Part shown: positions 1 to 8,698 of the stretch, piece after piece
How positions within the stretch are numbered: position 1 is the stretch's first letter
How the letters are laid out: each line of letters opens with the position of its first letter
From: JACPNO01 sp963825405
GTDB lineage: Bacteria; Acidobacteriota; Terriglobia; Bryobacterales; Bryobacteraceae
NCBI GenBank assembly: GCA_963825405.1
Contig: CAWGTB010000009.1
Location: forward strand, 1-64,000
DNA: 64,000 nucleotides
Reading direction: 5' to 3'
The notes under the pieces: model-generated
What the model was told of the DNA's origin: nothing
Databases searched by the model: none
What the model saw: the letters and a program-made list of their open reading frames with translations, nothing else
Translations under genes and position numbers: made by a program

Positions 1-39
1 TAGTTGATGGCGTATACTTTGGGAAGATTCAGGAATCTT

Positions 40-262
40 ATGGCCCACGTTTGGCTTGTCATGTTGAAGCCGATGCGCGCAGTGACGCGCTACGCAGCAG
101 CGGGAATCGAAGGCACCGGGCTTGGCGACTCGGATTTCCGCGTGCTGGAAGTGCTGCTCCATAAGGGGCCTTTGCCCATCAATACGATCGGACCTCATTG
201 CTTCAGCCTTTCGAAAGCATTCCGGGCGGATGAGGAAAGTGTTCTCGGAGGAATCGCTCGGT
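40..262 (+). pseudogene. MarR-family transcriptional regulator remnant
   Basis: Two pieces of a MarR-type winged-helix regulator lie in different frames. The first (about 40-195) carries the family's N-terminal helix and start of the winged helix, with HVWLVMLKP followed by GLGDSDFRVLEVLLHKGPLP. The second (about 188-262) carries the C-terminal dimerisation part, with DLIASAFRKHSGRMRKVFS. The roughly 60 residues that should hold the recognition helix and wing between them are missing. The gene is therefore internally deleted and frameshifted and cannot make a DNA-binding protein. The recognition is from family knowledge; the deletion is directly visible. It belongs to the decayed accessory DNA left of the tRNA fragment at 1002. 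Confidence 0.6.
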
Positions 263-461
263 ACATCGACTGAGATGCTCACTTCGCACGGGCGCTTTCC
301 GGCCTCAAGGACGAGGACGTGGCGAAACTTCGATACGTCTCCCTGCGGTCCCTGCCCACGAGAGGCCGCGAGCCAATCGAAATTCGTGTTCCCCTCCGAG
401 AACTCGCAAGGGAACTGGGCGAAGCAACTTCCTCGGTCGGTCGTGTATCAGGACTTGCCAC

Positions 462-554
462 GTGGAAGAAATCGAGGAGGCGATTCGGGGCTTCCGGTCC
501 GAGAAGAAGCAACTGCCGGAGATTACGGTTGGGCCGTCGAGGAAAACAGCCTAA
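462..554 (+). pseudogene. Antitoxin C-terminal remnant of a PIN-type toxin-antitoxin pair
   Basis: One frame reads VEEIEEAIRGFRSEKKQL and then PEITVGPSRKTA before a TAA at 552-554. This resembles the C-terminal toxin-binding tail of short antitoxins encoded just before PIN-domain (COG1569-like) toxins. It sits directly in front of, and slightly overlaps, the PIN remnant, as expected for a TA pair. No intact start or DNA-binding N-terminus is visible in the same frame; the sequence from about 320 to 460 is only partly open in other frames. It is most likely a broken antitoxin gene. The assignment rests on position and the charged tail, so it is moderate. Confidence 0.45.
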
Positions 555-874
555 AGGCGTCATCGATACATCGGTACTCGTCGCCGGAGTCGCGGGATTT
601 AAATCCCGCCGCACCGTCGAGAATCCGAGTGCTTCACTTCTTCGACGCTGGCTGGATGATGGGACCGTCGTCTGGCTTGTCACGGAGGACATTCTTTCGG
701 AATACAAAGAGGTCCTTTCAAGACTCAGGGTTCGCTTGTGCAAGCAAGAGGCACGCCGCGTTTATCGTCACTCTGAACCTGAAAGACTTCCCTCAAAAGA
801 AGCTGGTGGCCAAAGTAATCTCGCCAGGTGATCCAATTCCCACAACGCGACGTCGTTCCTCGCCGGGCGGCTGA
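541..874 (+). pseudogene. PIN-domain toxin (putative RNase) remnant
   Basis: The N-terminal half of a PIN domain reads GVIDTSVLVAG near 556, with the first metal-binding Asp, and continues through RRWLDDGTVVWLVTEDILSE to about 740. The C-terminal half resumes in another frame with AAFIVTLNLKDFPQKK and KVISPGDPIP, ending at a TGA at 872-874. About 50 residues between the halves, including central acidic active-site residues, are gone. PIN toxins of this family are usually about 135-145 residues. The gene is deleted and frameshifted and should be inactive. With the antitoxin remnant it forms a dead toxin-antitoxin module. Confidence 0.65.
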
Positions 875-1001
875 ACGCGGCGGCCGGGTAGGCTGGCTTC
901 ACTTCGCCTTTAGGAAGGATGACTCTATCGCGGTGGACCAGTTCAAAGCACGAAGCCGCAGATTTTGAAGTCCAAAACTGGGAAGTTTCTCGACGCTCAT
1001 A

Positions 1002-1046
1002 TTCCCAAGCTGGACGTCACGGGTTTGAACCCCGTCTCCCGGTTCA
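1002..1046 (+). tRNA. 3' half of tRNA-Gly(CCC); probable attachment-site remnant
   Basis: The sequence has the exact spacing of the 3' half of a class I tRNA: anticodon loop TTCCCAA (1002-1008, anticodon CCC), 3' anticodon stem GCTGG, 5-nt variable loop ACGTC, T stem ACGGG/CCCGT closing a 7-nt loop TTTGAAC, and 3' acceptor strand CTCCCGG (1036-1042) with discriminator T. The 5' acceptor strand CCGGGAG, the D arm and the 5' anticodon stem are absent upstream, and the invariant C56 of the T loop is a T. It is therefore a fragment, not a working tRNA. Duplicated tRNA 3' ends are classic scars of site-specific integration, and the orientation places the former element to the left. Confidence 0.75.
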
Positions 1047-1098
1047 TTTTTCAATAGTTTGCACGAACCGGTAGGCGTACATCGCCGTCAAACGTCCG

Positions 1099-1611
1099 TC
1101 ATCTGGAGCTGGACTGAACAGCGATGCGGCGGACGACGGTGATGGGGATGGAGCCGTCGGGGCGAGCGGGAACTTTCCAGCTGAGAATGTCGCCCTCGAG
1201 TTCGTATGCGCGCACTTGCGTCGTTTCGTCGTAGTTCGGAAACGTGGAGCGATCAATCTTCATCGTGACTTTGCTGGTTGCCGGGTCGACGCTGTATGTG
1301 CCGAATGAGCAGCTGGCGCTGAGGGACGCGTCTCTATACGCTTCGGGGGTGCCTTTAGCCCGGTCGTTACTGGCGAACTTGACGCGCACGTCGCGGAAGA
1401 CCTCAACCATGAAGTAGCCGTCAGAGGTAAAAACAGCCATGCCGTGTGGCTGAGCTCCATAGTCGGGGACGCGAGTGCCGTCTGGGAGGATCTTATCCGC
1501 AGCGATGAGCTTCCAATTGCCCACAAACGGATTAGTGGTACCCACCTGACCATGCATGGAGGAAACAGCCAATGCCGCGGTAACGATAAGCGAAAGGATG
1601 CGAGCGGTCAT
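1099..1611 (-). CDS. Secreted lipocalin-like domain protein
   Basis: About 170 residues. An N-terminal signal peptide (MTARILSLIVTAALAVSS, then HGQ) is followed by a lipocalin-like domain opening NPFVGNWKLIAADKILPDG, with GYFMVEVFRDVRVKFASNDR in the middle and a last strand near DILSWKVPARPDGS. Such domains form a beta-barrel in small exported proteins of unknown ligand. The start chosen is the ATG at 1609-1611 because it gives a clean signal peptide; the frame stays open further upstream but without such a feature. It lies 68 bp downstream of, and in the same direction as, the LysR gene and may be its target or share its transcript. Function beyond ligand binding or a structural role cannot be stated. 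Confidence 0.8.
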   Translation of the reverse strand: MTARILSLIVTAALAVSSMHGQVGTTNPFVGNWKLIAADKILPDGTRVPDYGAQPHGMAVFTSDGYFMVEVFRDVRVKFASNDRAKGTPEAYRDASLSASCSFGTYSVDPATSKVTMKIDRSTFPNYDETTQVRAYELEGDILSWKVPARPDGSIPITVVRRIAVQSSSR

Positions 1612-1679
1612 GAGTGCACCGTACCAATTCCATAGACGCTGCACAATTTGATTATTTTTACCGATGGAATGAGTGGCGC

Positions 1680-2582
1680 TTATGCTTTTCGCGCGATGCG
1701 CGAGCGTTGCGGATGCGTGAGTCCGGCAAGAGCGTCTTGTGTGGCCATGCCAAGCAATGCATGCAGCGCGTCGATTGCAGGTGTCGCAGCATTCGGGCCA
1801 CGATGCAGCACAACAGGGAAAATGGGGAGACTGGGAAGGCGATGCACCGATTGATTCGCCACCAAAGGCGGCGGCAGTTGCATCGCGGTGCGTGCGGTGA
1901 TACCAAGCCCCCCTTGAAGCGCCGCCCATAGGCCGTCCAGGCTTGGACTAGTGGCCGCGATACGGTACGGGACGCCGGCGGCTTCGAGTTGTTGCACCGC
2001 AGCCTTGCGGAAGGCGCATTGAGGGCCGAGTACAGCCAGCGGGAGTGAAGCATCCTGCATGCGAAAGGTCCGGCTTGAGATCCAGAGCACGGGGAGTTCG
2101 CCCAGGAGCAGCGCGTCCTTCCGGTCTGCGAAACCGATTGTCAGTGAGAGGTCAAGCTGGCCTTTGTCCAGAGCTTCGATAAGGGCGCCGTTGCCCTCGA
2201 TACGCAGTTCTACCTGCGTTCGTGGATAGAGCGCTGCGAACTGCCGCAAGGCGTCAGGCAGCACAGACGCGAAATCCTGCGGCGCGCCGATACGAACGGT
2301 GCCCGCCAAGGTAACGCCGTGCATGGTTTGCAGGAGGTCATCATTCAGGGCCAGCATACGGCGAGCGTATCCGAGCGCTGTCTGTCCGGCCTCTGTGAGC
2401 TTGAGGGCCCGGCCGTGCTTGCGAAAGAGCGGTGTTCCCAACTCCTCTTGCAGACGCTTCATCTGCAGGCTAATGGCAGATGGTGTCCGTCCAAGACGGT
2501 CTGCCGCCTGCGCGAAACCACCAACATCATGGGTCGTGACGAGAGTCCGCAGGATGTCGAGATCGAGATTACGCAATAGCAT
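1680..2582 (-). CDS. LysR-family transcriptional regulator
   Basis: About 300 residues, normal for the family. The N-terminal winged helix-turn-helix begins LDLDILRTLVTTHDVGGFAQ and contains AADRLGRTPSAISLQMKRL, the conserved recognition region. The C-terminal substrate-binding domain starts near residue 88 at GTVRIGAPQDFASVLP. The ATG at 2582 was chosen because it puts the HTH a few residues from the start; an ATG 45 bases upstream is in frame and cannot be excluded. Proteins of this build bind a small-molecule co-inducer and control neighbouring genes. The only close neighbour on the same strand is the lipocalin-like gene, so the target is unknown. Confidence 0.9.
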   Translation of the reverse strand: MLLRNLDLDILRTLVTTHDVGGFAQAADRLGRTPSAISLQMKRLQEELGTPLFRKHGRALKLTEAGQTALGYARRMLALNDDLLQTMHGVTLAGTVRIGAPQDFASVLPDALRQFAALYPRTQVELRIEGNGALIEALDKGQLDLSLTIGFADRKDALLLGELPVLWISSRTFRMQDASLPLAVLGPQCAFRKAAVQQLEAAGVPYRIAATSPSLDGLWAALQGGLGITARTAMQLPPPLVANQSVHRLPSLPIFPVVLHRGPNAATPAIDALHALLGMATQDALAGLTHPQRSRIARKA

Positions 2583-2710
2583 CCTGCGTTTAAGGTTACA
2601 CGAGCTATGGCGGCGGAGCAGGATCAACGCTTGGCGCGGCTTTGGTGAATAGTTTAGAGGGGGTATTGTCTTAGTTCTGAAGTGTCCGCCTCGGGACTCC
2701 GCTCCACTTC

Positions 2711-5700
2711 TTACACAACAATTTCCACGCGGTCCAGGTAAGCGGCCAGTGCCAGAATCTGGCGGCGAATTTCATCCTCATTGGCGGCGATGGCAGCCAA
2801 CTCCACCGCCGCTCCGGTTCGTGTGATTTCGGGAAAGCCGTAGCCTTCGCCCGATCCTTTGAACTGATGCCCCAACCGCCGGGCAATCTGCGCAATCGTT
2901 CGAATCGACGCCCGCTAGAATTTCGCCCATCTCGCGGCGGACGCTCGCCAGATAGTTCGGGACCAGGCCTTCGATCCCTTCCGGCGGAGTGATGCGGATC
3001 TTTCCGCCCAGATGTGGCGCGAAATGGCCTCCAGCAGAGTCGCTCTTCTTGATCGGTTTCGTAAGGTGCTCGTTACAACCCGCCTCCAGGCTGATGCCGA
3101 CTCCCTCTCCGGCGGCATGAGCCGTCAGCGCCAGAATGGGCATCGGACGCGCCTCGGCTTCCGCTTCCCAGTGACGAATCGCGCGCGTGGCCTCCAGGCC
3201 GTCCATCACCGGCATTTGCAAATCCATGAGCACCAGATCGGGCCTGCCGGACATTACCTTCTCCACCGCGATCTTGCCGTTCTCGGCAACGTCCAGTTCG
3301 AAGCCGGAGTTCTTCAGATAGGCCTTGATCAACACGATGTTGTATTCGGAGTCTTCGGCAATCAGAATCCGGGGACGTGCGGATGCCGGCGGGCTTCTGC
3401 TGCCGGCTGAACCGCGGCCTCAGCCGGCTCGTCGGCCGCCAGCGCCGTTTCCATGCCCGTGCGAATCTCGAAGGGCGCCGTAAAGAAAGAAGCGTGCTTC
3501 CCTTCCCCACTTCGCTGCGTGCAACCCATCCGTCCGCCCATCAACTCCACCAGGCCCTTGCTGATGGCCAATCCCAGACCGGTTCCGCCGTACTTGCGCG
3601 TGGTGGAGGAATCCGCTTGCGTGAAACGCTCAAAAATCATTTCGATTTTGTCGGCGGCGATTCCGATGCCGGTATCGATGACGTTAAATCGCAGCCACCC
3701 CGGCGCGCCTGCCGCGGCTCCGGTTCCACTCGCACGCAGGTAACGGAGCCGTGCTCGGTGAATTTCAGCGCGTTGCCGATCAGGTTGACGAGAATCTGCC
3801 GCAGACGATTCGGATCGCCCACCAACCCCATCGGCACATCCGGCAGAACCTCGAGGGTGAGCTGCAAACCGTGGTCGCTCGCCCGCGAAACCATCATCTC
3901 GATGACTCTTTCGAGCAGCGTGCCCAGATCGAAGCCGATCGATTCCAATTCAACGTGCCCGGACTCCACCTTGGAGAGGTCCAGAATGTCGTTGATCAGA
4001 TCCAGAAGGTTCGCCCCGGCTTTTTGAAAGATACGAACATAGTCGCGCTGCTCCTCGCGGAGCGCGACTCTCCGAGAGCAGGTCGGCCATCCCCAGAATG
4101 GCGTTCATCGGCGTGCGCATTTCGTGACTCATGGTGGTGAGGAATTCGCTCTTGGCACGATTCGCGGATTCCGCGGACGCCTTGGCGCTGCAGTAGGTCC
4201 TCTTCCGCCCGCTGACGTATGATCACCTGCCCCAGTTGCGCACCGATGTGCTCCATCATCGCTCAGAAATTCCTCATCGGGCTGCACCGTCTGGAGCGAA
4301 AAGAACTCCAGAATCCCGATGATCTTCTCGTCCACCACGATCGGGAATCCGAATCCGGACCGCAGACCGGCCGCGACCGCCGCGCGAGTTCGCTCCGATA
4401 GTGGCGCTTCGTCCGCCAAATTGACGATCCACTCCGGCTTGCCGGAAGCCAGAACACAACCAGGCAGCCCGGCGAGAGAAGTCAGCGGGCTCCAGCCGGT
4501 CGAATCCCGGAATGCCGCGAACCGGCTGCCGTCTTCCAGTTGCCACAATCCGGTCGACATCAGCTCGTCGGAAGTATTGTCCGTCCGCAGATACAGCATG
4601 GCCTACCGGCCAGCCGATGTGCTTGCAGATCCGGTCGAGGCAGGTCTTCGCGGTGTGCTCGATGCTGGAAGACCGGTTGGCTGCCATGGTCACCGATTGC
4701 AGCAGTTGAACCAGTTGGGCCTCTTTCTTGCGCGCCGTCCTCGGCACGCAATCGCTCGCTGATATCGCGCACGAAGGCGTTGTAGCTGCACGCGCCGCTC
4801 ACTCGAATCGGCCAAACCGTCGCTTCCACCGGAAACTCGTGGCCGTCGCGATGCAACGCCATCAACTCGATCGGCCTGGTTTAACAGAGAGCCCTGCGCG
4901 GTCGCCAGGAAATTTTCCACACCATGCACGTGGGCCTCGCGGTAGGCCGGAGCTACCACCGTATCGCACAAGCGCTGCGCCCATTATTTCCGCGGCGCTC
5001 CATCCGAACGTCAGCTCGGCCTGCGGATTCCAGGCCGTGATCGTACCGTCGGGATCCATGCCGATGAAACGCGTCGTTGGCGGTCTCGATAATCAGGCGG
5101 TTGTGCTCGTTTTGCTCGCGCAGCAATTCCTCGCTGTTCTTCAGGGCGGTGATATCGCGCGAGATGCCCGCGATTCCGGAGACCTGCCCGCTGCGGTCAA
5201 ACATCGGGACTTTGGTGGTCGACCACCAACCGGGCCCGCCGCGCGGGTTGTCGAACTGCTCGATCCGATCGACCTGCGGCAAACCCGAGCGTACGATCTC
5301 TTCTTCCTGCAGACGCCAGCGGCGCGAGTCTTCCGGGTTGAAATAATCCTCATTGCTTTTCCCTATGCATTCAACCGCATCCTGGGCTCCAAGAAGTCGC
5401 GCATGCGCCTGGTTGACCCGGGTGAAACGGGACTCGAAGTCCTTGAAATAAATGAGATCCGGAATATTCTCCATGAGGGCGCGCAGCAATCCGCGCTCCT
5501 GCTCCACTTCCTGCACCAGCTTGAAGTGAACCAGGGCTCCTGCCACCTGCTGCTTCAGCTTGAGCGGGTCCCACGGCTTGGCCACGTACCCGAAAATCTG
5601 TCCGCTGTTGACGGCCTCGGTAAGCGCTTTCAGGTCGGCGTATCCCGACATCATGACGCGCGTGGCGCGAGAAACTTCCCGCGCCTGCCTCAGAAATTCG

Positions 5701-5882
5701 TGTCCGCTCAATCCGGGCATGCGCTCATCGCAGAGAATGACCGCAATGTCGTGCTCCACCGCCAGGCGCAGAGCCGCCGCGGCGTCGCTGGTCGTAAACA
5801 CTTCGTAGTCGTCTTCGAACAGATGTTCGAGCGACGTCAGGATGAGCGATTCATCGTCCAGCACCAACAGTTTGTTCTTCAT
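2711..5882 (-). CDS. Hybrid sensor kinase REC-PAS-PAS-GAF-HisKA-HATPase-REC-Hpt (many frameshifts)
   Basis: Starting at 5882 the reading runs through an N-terminal receiver (LLVLDDESLILTSLEHLF; phospho-Asp in VILCDERMPG), a PAS domain (NIPDLIYFKDFESRFTRV), a second PAS (MDPDGTITAWNPQAELTFGW), a GAF domain (SGFGFPIVVDEKIIGILEFF), a HisKA with the phospho-His motif SHEMRTPMNAILG, an HATPase with GLVGDPNRLRQILVNLIGNA and GGTGLGLAISKGLVE, a second receiver (LVLMDLQMPVMDGLEATR) and an Hpt domain with GHQFKGSG. It ends at the TAA at 2711-2713. About a dozen frame changes interrupt it, for example near 5070, 4870, 4740, 4600, 4260, 4130, 3650, 3340 and 2910. Intact, it would be a soluble hybrid kinase of about 1,050 residues and the last gene of the chemosensory operon. 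As read it cannot be translated in one piece: sequence error or a decaying gene. Confidence 0.8.
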
Positions 5883-7653
5883 TTTCTTTTCTGTGATTCC
5901 AGCCCTGGTAAATCAAGGCTCAGCGGGATCTTGACCAGGAACTCCGTGCCCACGCCGACTTCGCTCTGCACTTCGATCGAGCCGCCGTGGTCCTGCACGA
6001 TGCCGTATGAGATCGCCAGACCGAGGCCGGTGCCCTGGCCGACTGGCTTGGTGGTAAAAAATGGATCGAAGATCTTGCTGCGGATGCCTACCGGGATGCC
6101 GGCGCCCGTATCGCGCACCGAGATCAGGAAAGCCTCGCTGGTCTGGCTGGTAGTGATCACGATCGTCCCCTCCGCGGCGATGGCGTCGACCGCATTGCCG
6201 ATCAGGTTCATGATCACCTGGTGGAGCCGCCCGCCATAGCAATACAGAGTGCGCCCGGCGGCGTAGTGCTTCTCCACGCGAATGCGAGCGTTCATTTTGT
6301 GCTTGAACAGCAGCAGCACGGCATCGATCGTCTCTACCACGTCCACGGTTTTGAACTCGCCTTCATCCAGCCGGGAGAACGTCCGCAGATCGAGCACCAG
6401 CTCCTTCACGCGATCCAGACCTTCCTTCATCTCTGCCAGGCGGGCCCGCACTTTCCGTAGTTTCTTGCGTGCAGCCTCCGCCAGGTGCGGCTCCACTTCC
6501 GGGGCTCAGACTCTCCAGGCCGCTCTCGACCAGAAACAGGTTGTTCACGACGAAGGCCAGCGGGATTGTTGATCTCGTGAGCGATGCCGGCCACCAGTTG
6601 CCCGAGCGAAGCCATTTTTTCGTTCTGAATCAATTGGGCCTGCGTCTCGTTCAGCTTCCGGTTTGCCTGCTGGAGATCGTGATTGGCCTGTACCAGCTTT
6701 TCGGCCATCGCCACTCGCGCTTCCGCCATCTGGCGGGCCGGCCCGGGCGTGGCGCATCTCCAGTTCCCGGGCCTTGATCTCTTCGACAATGCGGCTGTTT
6801 TCCTCCTGAAAAAAACGGCGGCGCATCAGCGCCTGGATACGGGCCCGCAGGACGGCCAGGTCGCTCGACTTGCTTACGAAGTCATCGGCCCCGGCTTCGA
6901 AGCCGCGGTTCATATCGCCTTTATCCTCGCTGCCGGTGAGGATGATGACGGCGGGACGCTGTCCAGGGCGGAGCGCATGGCGGCGATCTGCCGGCACACC
7001 TCGACGCCGTCCATCTCGGCCATCAGCAGATCGACCAGAACGCAGTCGAAGCTCTGTGCCCCAATCAGAGCCAGCCCGTCGGCCCCGTTGCTGGCCGCTC
7101 TCCACCTCATAGCCTTGATTCCGTAGCTCGTCGCAAAGGAAGGCGAGATAAGTCGGGCTGTCGTCGATGGTCAGGATGCGGGCGCTGCGGAAGACGGAAT
7201 CCTGGCGGTCCAGGACGGCGGCTTGCGCCGGCAACTGGCTCAATCGCGCACGGATGCGGAGCAGCAGAATTTCCGGCAGTCTCGGACTTGGATACGTAGT
7301 CGTCGGCTCCGCTTTCCAGGCTTTGATCTCCGCGGTCTCCGGGGCCGACGCGGTCATCATCAGAATCGGTATGCCGCGCGTATTCGATGTTCATGCGAAT
7401 GCGCCGGCAGAATTCGTCGCCGCGCATTCCGGGCAGGTTGTAATCGACCAGAATCAGATCGGGGAGAGGGTCGCCGAGCGCCGCCAGGGCCTCCTCCGCC
7501 GAGCCGGCGATGGAAACCTGCCAGCCCTGTTCCTCGAGCAACAAGCGGCAGCTTAAAAGCTTGGGTTTCGGAGTCCTCGACCACTACAATGCGGAAAGCG
7601 CGGCGGCCGCCTGACCCGGCCACTTTGCCAATGCTGTCGACCAAGGCTGTCAT
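5879..7653 (-). CDS. Histidine kinase with two N-terminal receiver domains (REC-REC-HK, frameshifted)
   Basis: Two tandem receivers precede a kinase core. Receiver 1 reads FRIVVVEDSETQAFKL, then LPDLILVDYNLPGMRGDEF and GADDYVSKSE. Receiver 2 reads ARILTIDDSPTYLAFLC, then FDCVLVDLLMAEMDGVEV and GADDFVSKSSDLA. The kinase follows a coiled coil and has NEKMASLGQLVAGIAHEINN as the HisKA box and, in the longest unbroken stretch (5879-6496), LHQVIMNLIGNAVDAI, VRDTGAGIP and GQGTGLGLAISYGIVQDHGG. No membrane segment is seen, so it should act in the cytoplasm. The start at 7653 is the ATG that follows the CheB domain. Its stop overlaps the next gene by 4 bases. Several frame changes lie between 6500 and 7560. 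It is a likely phosphorylation target of the upstream CheA. Confidence 0.8.
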
Positions 7654-8698
7654 GATCACCAACTCCAGGACCCGGGTGGCGATCGCGGGCAGCGGCAGCG
7701 ACTCGCACACCGCCCCCATCCGCACCGCCGCCGCCGGCATTCCGTACACCACCGCCGTCGATCTCATCCTCGGCAATCGTGTATCCGCCGGACCGCCGCA
7801 CATCCAGCAGCCCGGCGGCGCCATCGTCGCCCATGCCCGTCAACAGCACGCCCAACGCGCCGGCGCCCAGGGATCTGCGCCATGGATTGAAACAGAACGG
7901 TTCCGGACGGGCGCTGAAAGAGACCGGATCTCCGGTGTCGAGGCGTAGCCGCCCGCCTTCCAGGCGCAGATGGCGCTCGGCCGGAGCCATGTGCAACGAC
8001 CGCGCGGCCGGGATGCAACCGTCCTGCCACCACCGTTACCTGAAACGGACAAACGCTGCCCAACCAGGCGGCGAACCCTTCGAGAAAGCTAGCTGTCATG
8101 TGTTGGACCAGCAAAATCGGCAGCGGAAAATCCGGACCGAGCGCTCCCAGCAGTTCGATCAGACGCGGCCGGGCCTCCGGTCGAACATACAATTCCCAGC
8201 GCCCGGAACCCTCCCGGACTGCCGGTCCACCGCCGCCGCTTCAGTCCTGCGGTGGAAAATGGCTCGCCGTTGCCATGCTGCCGGACCAGCTTCACCTGGC
8301 TCATGATGACCAGTTGCGTGCATAAACGTTCGTGCCAATTCCTCATAGTCCGCGTTGCTCGTGCCCACGGGCTTCTCGATGACGGTAAGCGCGCCGGCGC
8401 GCAACGCCTCCATGGCGGTGACATTCCATTGCTTGGATTCCACGCTGGCGGCCACCACTACGATAGGAATAGGCCGATTCGACATGATCCGCCGGGTGGC
8501 TTCGAGACCATCAATGCCGGGCAGGCGGATGTCCATCGCGATCACGTCAGGGGAGACTTGCTCGCACACCTCCAGCGCTTCCTCGGCGCTGGCAGTCGTG
8601 GCACAGACTTCCAGGCGAGGGTCGCGTCCGATGCTGTACTCGAGCAGCGCCCGAACCACCGCCGAATCCTCCACAATCATGACCCGGATTTTCTTCAT
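7654..8698 (-). CDS. cheB: Chemotaxis-type methylesterase CheB (REC + methylesterase, frameshifted)
   Basis: The N-terminal receiver is intact (8698 to about 8300): IRVMIVEDSAVVRALLEYS, VIAMDIRLPGIDGLEATRR and VIEKPVG. The methylesterase domain follows in other frames: GIVCSTGGPAA with the catalytic Ser, ILLVQHMTASFLEGFAAWLG with the catalytic His, and LGVLLTGMGDDGAAGL with the catalytic Asp, then the family's C-terminal end ESLPLPAIATRVLELV. It removes methyl groups (or deamidates Gln) on the MCP when its receiver is phosphorylated by CheA. It overlaps cheA by 4 bases. Frame changes fall near 8300, 8190, 8020 and 7830. At the 3' end no stop separates the CheB frame from the next receiver gene, so either an indel removed the stop or the two are fused. 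Confidence 0.85.

Noticed and set aside
976..1046. A complete tRNA using ACTGGGA upstream as the acceptor strand
   Set aside because: ACTGGGA can pair with TCCCGGT, but this shifts the acceptor by one base from the T stem, and no D arm or 5' anticodon stem exists between; only the 3' half has tRNA geometry.
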